DNA from: Micromonospora zamorensis
Lineage (GTDB): Bacteria > Actinomycetota > Actinomycetes > Mycobacteriales > Micromonosporaceae
Assembly (NCBI RefSeq): GCF_900090275.1
Contig: NZ_LT607755.1
Span: 930,001 to 994,000 of the forward strand
Length of the DNA stretch: 64,000 nucleotides
Direction: 5' to 3'
Of the stretch, positions 59,393-64,000 are shown one piece after another. A model generated the notes under the pieces. It was not told the origin of the DNA, did no database searches, and worked only from the letters and a program-made list of their open reading frames with translations. The position numbers and the translations under genes are program-made. Position 1 is the first letter of the stretch. Each line of letters starts with the position of its first letter.

Positions 59393-59467
59393 GGGCGATT
59401 GGCGCAGTGGGAGCGCGCTTCCTTGACACGGAAGAGGTCACTGGTTCAAACCCAGTATCGCCCACCA
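59393..59467 (+). tRNA. tRNA-Val (GAC) with encoded CCA, second copy
   Basis: Identical in all 75 nt to 57645-57719; identity extends into the CACGGGCGAT junction upstream. The tRNA-Cys that sits between Gly and Val in the first group is missing here. Confidence 0.95.
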
Positions 59468-59469
59468 CC

Positions 59470-59500
59470 CTGGCAGCCGGGCTCCGCCCGGTTCTGCCAG
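59470..59500 (+). terminator. Terminator after the second tRNA pair
   Basis: Arms CTGGCAG/CTGCCAG (59470-59476/59494-59500) and CCGGG/CCCGG inside, with a TT bulge and 5-nt loop. It also lies just beyond the stop of the minus-strand permease gene. Confidence 0.65.
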
Positions 59501-59507
59501 TAACCGG

Positions 59508-62261
59508 CTACTCACCGGCACGGAGAACCTCGCTCAGCCGGTCCCGTCGCCGCAGCGCAGACTCGACAGGTATGACCGCGGCGGCCGTCGCCAGCAGCGC
59601 CACGCTCACCAGGCCCAGCAGCCACCACGGCAGCACCGCCGCCGGTTCGGTGGCTTGGCCGGTGAGCAGCCGCAGGTCGAGCGGGCCGAGAGTCAGGCGT
59701 GCGAGCAGGGCCCCGAGCGGCGGGCCGCACACCGCAACGACCACGACCGGCGGCAGCAGCTCTCCGGCGGCGACCCAGCGGGCGTCGCGCGGCCGCAGGC
59801 CGAGGGTCCGCAGCCGGGTCAGGGTCTGCCACCGCTCCGACGCACCGGCGGCGGCGGCGAGCGTGAGGCCGAGCAACCCCAGCGCCAGCAGCACCGCGGC
59901 GGCCGTCCACGCCAGCCGTAGCAGCCCAGCGGTCAGCGGAGCCACTCGCTGCGCCCGCAGGACGTCCGTGCGCAGCACGACGTCGGCGGCTAAGCCGGTG
60001 TTCGACATGGCCCGCGACGCGCCGGGGCCGGTCACCCAGACGGTGTTCGGAACGGCGGGCAGCCCGGCGTCGGCGAGGGCCTCGGCGTCCACTATGACGA
60101 TGTCGTCGGCACCGCCGACGGAGGGAGCGGTACCGACCGCGGCGAGACGAATCGCCGGGGCACCGTCGCGGGGTAGCTGCAGCTGCGTGCCGGTCCGCAG
60201 GTTGCCGTCGCTCGATCGGACCAGCGCTGGGACGTCCCCGGGGCCGGGTGCCGTGAGGCGGGCCAGCGCCGGCGCGTCGGGCAGCGGAGTGGTGGCCAGC
60301 AGGCGCTGGAACGCGGCGGCGTCCACGATGACCAGACGTGGGGTGAGCAATGTCGATTCGGTGAAGACGCGTGCCGAGTCGGTCACCTGCGCGACGACGA
60401 CCTGCCCTACCCCGGGTGCGGCGGCGATGCGCTCGGCGAGTGCGGGCGTGGCCGCCTCGGCGTCGGCGCCGACGTCGAGGCGGGCGTCGCCACCGACGCT
60501 GCTCCACGCGCCGTCGTCCAGACCCCGGGTGACGGTCGTGCCGAGGATGAGCGCGAACGACGCGAGCGCCGTGGTGCTGACCAGAACCAGCAACGGCAGC
60601 GCGCGCCCGGCCGTTGTGGCCGCCTGGGCGGCACCGAACACGGCCAGCGGGCGGCGCGAACGCAGGGCCCCTCGGAGCGCGAACCGTGCCCCGAGCGGCA
60701 GCAGCCGGAGCAGGACAAGCGCGCCGACGAGCGCGCCCAGAGTGAGGGCGCTGATCGGCAGGATCAGGTCGCCGGTCAGCTCAGCGGTGTCGCCGTCGGA
60801 GGCGACGGGCAGGAGCCCACGCTGGTGCAGTGTGACGAAGGCGGCGACCGCGGCGATCAGGACCGCGGCCTCCACTGCGGCGCGCCGCAGTTGACCGGTG
60901 GCCCGGATCCAGCGCCGGGCGGCCGGGTTGGCGGGTTGGCGCCGGTCGCGGCTGGCGCGGGCGGCGGCGAGGGTGCCGAATGCCGGCCCGGCGACGGCGC
61001 CGGCCAGGACCACGGGGACGGCCCAGGTCCAGGAGACGCCCGGAGCGGCCGCGCGGGCGAGTGCGAGCCCGACGGCGGCGGCCGACAGGGACACCACTGT
61101 GGACTCTGTGATCAGTTCCGCACCGAGGTCGGGTAGCGCCGCCCCACGCTGCCGGGCGGCGCTCAGCACCGGGGTACGGCGGCGGACCAGCAGGTCGGCG
61201 GCGAGCAGCAGGACCAGTGCCGTGGCGGTCAGCACTCCGGTGAGCAGGACGGCGGCCTGTGCGAAAGCAGCGCTGTTCCGTGTACGGGCGTCGCGTAGGG
61301 CGGTGTCGAGCTGCGACTCCCACTTCAGGGTCTGGCCGCGGTCGCTTGATGAGCCGGAGGCTGCCTTGAGCTTGACCACCTGGCTGGCGAGCGCCGCGGT
61401 GGCGTCCCAGCTGAGCGCGTCGGGAGCGGGTGCGAAGTGGACGGTACGTCGCAGTTGGTCCTCGTCGATGGCGAGCCGGGCGTCCGGCAACGACTCGCGC
61501 GACAGCAGGCCGGCGAACCGGGTGATGCCCACGCCGTCGGCGCCGGCCACGGGGCGCAGGAGTGCAGGAGCCAGGAGCCAGGCGGGGTCGGCGCTGTCCG
61601 CGGGTCGGTAGATCCCGCTGACCCGGATGTCCTTGTCGCGACCCTGGCCGTCCCTGACCGGGATTCGGTCGCCGGGGCCGAGATCGAGTGCGGTGGCGTC
61701 CTCCTCGGAGAGGCCGACCTGCACCGGCCAGGGCGGTCCGTCGTAGGGGGTCTCGACGTACTCGTCGGAGACGGTGGGGCCGGGTGGGCTGCCGGCGATC
61801 CAGGTCACGTCCGGGCCGCCGAGGTCACCGGCCAGGTAGGTGAACTGGAAGGTACGCGGCAGGCTGCCGCCGGTGATGTTGAGGACCGGGCCGTTGACAG
61901 CGGCGACGGGTGGGAGCAGCGCGGCGTCCAGGTCGGGGCCGAGCGCGTAGGTCGCCTGGGCGCGGAAGTCGTCGAGCTCCTCCCCGAGGCGGGGCATCCG
62001 GACCCGTCCGCCGGTCGGCCCGTCGTCGCGTTCCCAGTTGGCGTGCACGAGGACGTTCGAGTCGTGGCCGGCGCGGCGAACCGTGTCCTGGACGGCGTCG
62101 TCGGCGGCGGCGCGCAGCAGCGCCGGCGCGGCCCCGGCGAGCAGCGTGACGGCCGCGATGACGGCGGCGGTGAGCAGCAGTGGCCCCGCGTCGGTACGGC
62201 CACGGCCGCGGATGCTGGGCCAGTGCAGCGCCGGCCACCGGCGGGTCAGCCACCGGTTCAC
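59508..62261 (-). CDS. FtsX-type ABC transporter permease, large
   Basis: 917-aa membrane protein with the MacB/FtsX layout: a first helix near residue 25-45 (LLLTAAVIAAVTLLAGAAPA), a large extracytoplasmic domain (about 60-330), helix clusters about 345-470 (AVLLTGVLTATALVLLLAAD, ESTVVSLSAAAVGLALA) and 500-600, a second extracytoplasmic domain and three closing helices (LLRLAWTAAAVLLALGLLGL to LPWWLLGLVSVALLATAAAV). The GTG 62261 overlaps the upstream permease stop (GTGA). An ATPase partner would lie beyond the window. Substrate unknown; such pairs export lipoproteins or peptides or act in envelope stress. Confidence 0.85.
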   Translation of the reverse strand: MNRWLTRRWPALHWPSIRGRGRTDAGPLLLTAAVIAAVTLLAGAAPALLRAAADDAVQDTVRRAGHDSNVLVHANWERDDGPTGGRVRMPRLGEELDDFRAQATYALGPDLDAALLPPVAAVNGPVLNITGGSLPRTFQFTYLAGDLGGPDVTWIAGSPPGPTVSDEYVETPYDGPPWPVQVGLSEEDATALDLGPGDRIPVRDGQGRDKDIRVSGIYRPADSADPAWLLAPALLRPVAGADGVGITRFAGLLSRESLPDARLAIDEDQLRRTVHFAPAPDALSWDATAALASQVVKLKAASGSSSDRGQTLKWESQLDTALRDARTRNSAAFAQAAVLLTGVLTATALVLLLAADLLVRRRTPVLSAARQRGAALPDLGAELITESTVVSLSAAAVGLALARAAAPGVSWTWAVPVVLAGAVAGPAFGTLAAARASRDRRQPANPAARRWIRATGQLRRAAVEAAVLIAAVAAFVTLHQRGLLPVASDGDTAELTGDLILPISALTLGALVGALVLLRLLPLGARFALRGALRSRRPLAVFGAAQAATTAGRALPLLVLVSTTALASFALILGTTVTRGLDDGAWSSVGGDARLDVGADAEAATPALAERIAAAPGVGQVVVAQVTDSARVFTESTLLTPRLVIVDAAAFQRLLATTPLPDAPALARLTAPGPGDVPALVRSSDGNLRTGTQLQLPRDGAPAIRLAAVGTAPSVGGADDIVIVDAEALADAGLPAVPNTVWVTGPGASRAMSNTGLAADVVLRTDVLRAQRVAPLTAGLLRLAWTAAAVLLALGLLGLTLAAAAGASERWQTLTRLRTLGLRPRDARWVAAGELLPPVVVVAVCGPPLGALLARLTLGPLDLRLLTGQATEPAAVLPWWLLGLVSVALLATAAAVIPVESALRRRDRLSEVLRAGE

Positions 62262-64000
62262 GGCGACACCCGCAGGTGCGCGGCGTCGGCCCGGCGGACC
62301 TGGACGGTGACCACGACGGCGACCGCCAGCATGCATCCGGCCAGCAGTACGGCGAGCAGTGCGGCCTCGGCTGGCCACGGCCAGTGTGGCTGGGTGGCCG
62401 GGACGGGCGCGGCGCCGGTGTCGGAGCGCACGAGCAGGGGAGCGACGACGCGGGTGGCGAGCGCGCCGACGACGGCGCCCGCCGCGAGCAGGGGCAGCAG
62501 AACGCCGGCGTGCTGGCCGAGCAGCACGGCCCGGATGCCGCGCCGGGACATCCCCAGGCCGCGCAGCCGCGCCACCTCGACGGCGCGGACCTGCAGATCA
62601 CAGGTGACGTGCAGGACGACGCCGGCGAGCAGCAGCAGGGCCGTGGCCGGGACGATGAGCCGGAGCGCGGCCGGCAGCCCGGCGCGCAGTGGGCCGCCGG
62701 TGAGGCGGGCGGTCTCCGCCTCGCGGGTCGCGACGGTGCCCAGGTGCAGGGCGGTGGCCCGCTCGGCGGCGCCGGGACCGGCCGGGTGGCCGACCCACCA
62801 GGCGTCGACCGGGAACGTCAGGTCGCCGGTGACGGCGCGTGCGCGGGACAGCGTGTCCAGGTCGGCCAGGACGGCTACGGCGCCGGGGGCGGACGGTACG
62901 GTCGGCACGACCTCGGTGACGACGACCGGGACGGGCGTGATGCCGACCGTGACGCTGAGCTGGCTGCCGTTCTCGGCACCGACCTCGCTGGCAAAGCGGG
63001 CGGAGACGGCGACGGGCACCGGGCCGGGGTCCGGGAAGGCGGTGGCGACGAGGGTTCGGGCGGCGTCCTCGGCGCCGTCGAGGTCGACGGTCGCGGCCAT
63101 CCGTAGCGCGGATCCCGTCGGCGTGGCGGACACCATGACGGTCGGGTCTCTCAACTTGCTCGGGACCGGCGGTGCGGACGTGGCGGTCCAGTCCGATCCG
63201 TCAGTGGATCTCTCCGTCGACCCGGCGGGCGGCACGGTGAGTGTGACGGCTACGGCGACGGGTCCGCCAACCCCGTCGGCGGTGACCGGCAGGGCGACAG
63301 CGACGAGGCGCTGCCCGTCGGCCGTCGCGCAGGCGGGCAGCCGATGCTCCTGGCCGTCGAGCGGTAGGGCGGGACCGGTGCAGGACGTGCGCAGACCGCT
63401 GGCGTCCTGCAGCAGCAGCCGGGGCGTCACGGTGAGCGGTGCGTCGTCGTCGGCGGTCCCGCTCAGGACGAGCGGGGCGCCTTTCCCGATGGCGAGGCCG
63501 GTGACCCGGGTGCGCGGCGCCAGCGTGGCGCCGACGCCCGCCCATCCGCGGTCACTGTCCAGCCGCCCGCGCAGCAGCGCGTCGGCGCGGGTGGTGTCGA
63601 CGGCGATCAGGCGCGGCGCATCGCCGGCGGTGCCGAGCCACTGACCGACGGAGGTACCACGGTCGAGGGCCGGACTGACCACCCCCGCGGTGACCGCGCT
63701 GACGACCGCGCCCTCTCCGGCGACCGGCGCCGTGCTGAGGGTGAGTGCCAGGTCGGTGCCGACGGAGAGCGCGGCCTGGTCGCGCTGCGACTGGTGCCAC
63801 GTGCTGTCGAAGGCGAGACCGAAGGTCCCGGCCGCGCAGGCCAGTCCGACGAGCAGCCCGGCGGCGACCGCCTGTGGCCGGCGGGCGGCCTCGGAAGCCG
63901 CCAGCGGAAGCGCCAGCCCACGGGCGCGGTACGCCAACCGTTCGGCGCCGCGCAGGGCGGGCATCACCACGCGGAGAGCCAGGGCGGCGCCTGCGGTGAG
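62258..64000 (-). CDS. FtsX-type ABC transporter permease (5' end beyond the window)
   Basis: At least 580 residues of a second large permease, open to the right edge. The visible part starts inside a helix region, contains LALPLAASEAARRPQAVAAG and AVAAGLLVGLACAAGTFGLA, a big extracytoplasmic beta-rich domain, and four C-terminal helices (RLIVPATALLLLAGVVLHVT, AVLLGQHAGVLLPLLAAGAV, WPAEAALLAVLLAGCMLAVA). A GTG at 63970 is in frame but lies in the middle of the expected fold, so the true start is probably upstream. Coupled to the next permease by overlap. Confidence 0.8.
   Translation of the reverse strand, partial: LTAGAALALRVVMPALRGAERLAYRARGLALPLAASEAARRPQAVAAGLLVGLACAAGTFGLAFDSTWHQSQRDQAALSVGTDLALTLSTAPVAGEGAVVSAVTAGVVSPALDRGTSVGQWLGTAGDAPRLIAVDTTRADALLRGRLDSDRGWAGVGATLAPRTRVTGLAIGKGAPLVLSGTADDDAPLTVTPRLLLQDASGLRTSCTGPALPLDGQEHRLPACATADGQRLVAVALPVTADGVGGPVAVAVTLTVPPAGSTERSTDGSDWTATSAPPVPSKLRDPTVMVSATPTGSALRMAATVDLDGAEDAARTLVATAFPDPGPVPVAVSARFASEVGAENGSQLSVTVGITPVPVVVTEVVPTVPSAPGAVAVLADLDTLSRARAVTGDLTFPVDAWWVGHPAGPGAAERATALHLGTVATREAETARLTGGPLRAGLPAALRLIVPATALLLLAGVVLHVTCDLQVRAVEVARLRGLGMSRRGIRAVLLGQHAGVLLPLLAAGAVVGALATRVVAPLLVRSDTGAAPVPATQPHWPWPAEAALLAVLLAGCMLAVAVVVTVQVRRADAAHLRVSP

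Overview
The window is GC-rich actinobacterial DNA and most resembles a Micromonosporaceae chromosome (Micromonospora or a close relative). This is inferred from gene content, codon use, frequent GTG starts and several apparently leaderless genes with a TAnnnT -10 box 6-7 nt before the start codon. No integrase, transposase, CRISPR array, rRNA or replication origin was seen. Both edges cut genes: the 3' end of a secreted peptidase gene on the left and the 5' end of an ABC permease gene on the right.

Layout. 1-5.1 kb: exported S33 peptidase, stand-alone ATP-dependent DNA ligase (LigC-like), small Zn-ribbon-like protein, SRPBCC, GNAT and DUF1990 proteins, and an AlkA-like 3-methyladenine glycosylase. 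5.2-7.4 kb: secreted-repeat lipoprotein and an ECF sigma/zinc anti-sigma pair with a perfect 17-bp palindrome downstream. 7.6-14.9 kb: a leftward operon herA - sbcD (Mre11) - sbcC (Rad50) - nurA - spermidine-synthase-like gene. Its gene content matches the archaeal DNA end-resection set, and its HerA has an unusual P-loop. 15-16.5 kb: RibD-like reductase preceded by an overlooked 39-aa Cys/His-rich ORF, and a pRiA4b ORF-3 family protein.

16.6-22.5 kb: a cellobiose-type ABC operon (binding lipoprotein, two permeases, GH1 beta-glucosidase, LacI repressor) whose promoter is flanked by two CebR/CelR-type operators. The same 14-bp operator, base for base, recurs at 34.4 kb in front of a GH9 cellulase. 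That cellulase is followed by a GH10-CBM13-GH62 fusion, so uptake, intracellular hydrolysis and secreted cellulase appear to form one local regulon. 22.5-30 kb: acyl-CoA dehydrogenase plus phosphotransferase-like pair, an ACT protein, an unknown beta-rich protein, an ACT-GNAT fusion, a VOC protein and an aldehyde dehydrogenase. 30.3-34.3 kb: a 1167-aa exported ALF-repeat/Ala-rich protein with an unknown C-terminal domain, followed at once by a small membrane-anchored protein (possible toxin/immunity pair).

40.3-44.6 kb: DUF488, GNAT and biotin genes (bioB plus a small BsaP-like partner on the minus strand, bioF-bioD on the plus strand; no bioA). 44.6-48.7 kb: a NarL-type two-component system facing an ABC exporter, with a shared TGACTTTCGTC palindrome upstream of both. 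48.7-57 kb: polysaccharide deacetylase, cytochrome P450, methyltransferase, LPxTG-less surface protein, M36 fungalysin-like protease, TIGR03086 protein and a TetR regulator. 57.4-59.5 kb: tRNA-Gly/Cys/Val and, 1.8 kb on, identical second copies of tRNA-Gly and tRNA-Val. The copies bracket a winged-helix regulator, two truncated gene fragments meeting head to head, and a small membrane protein. 59.5-64 kb: two very large FtsX-type ABC permeases.
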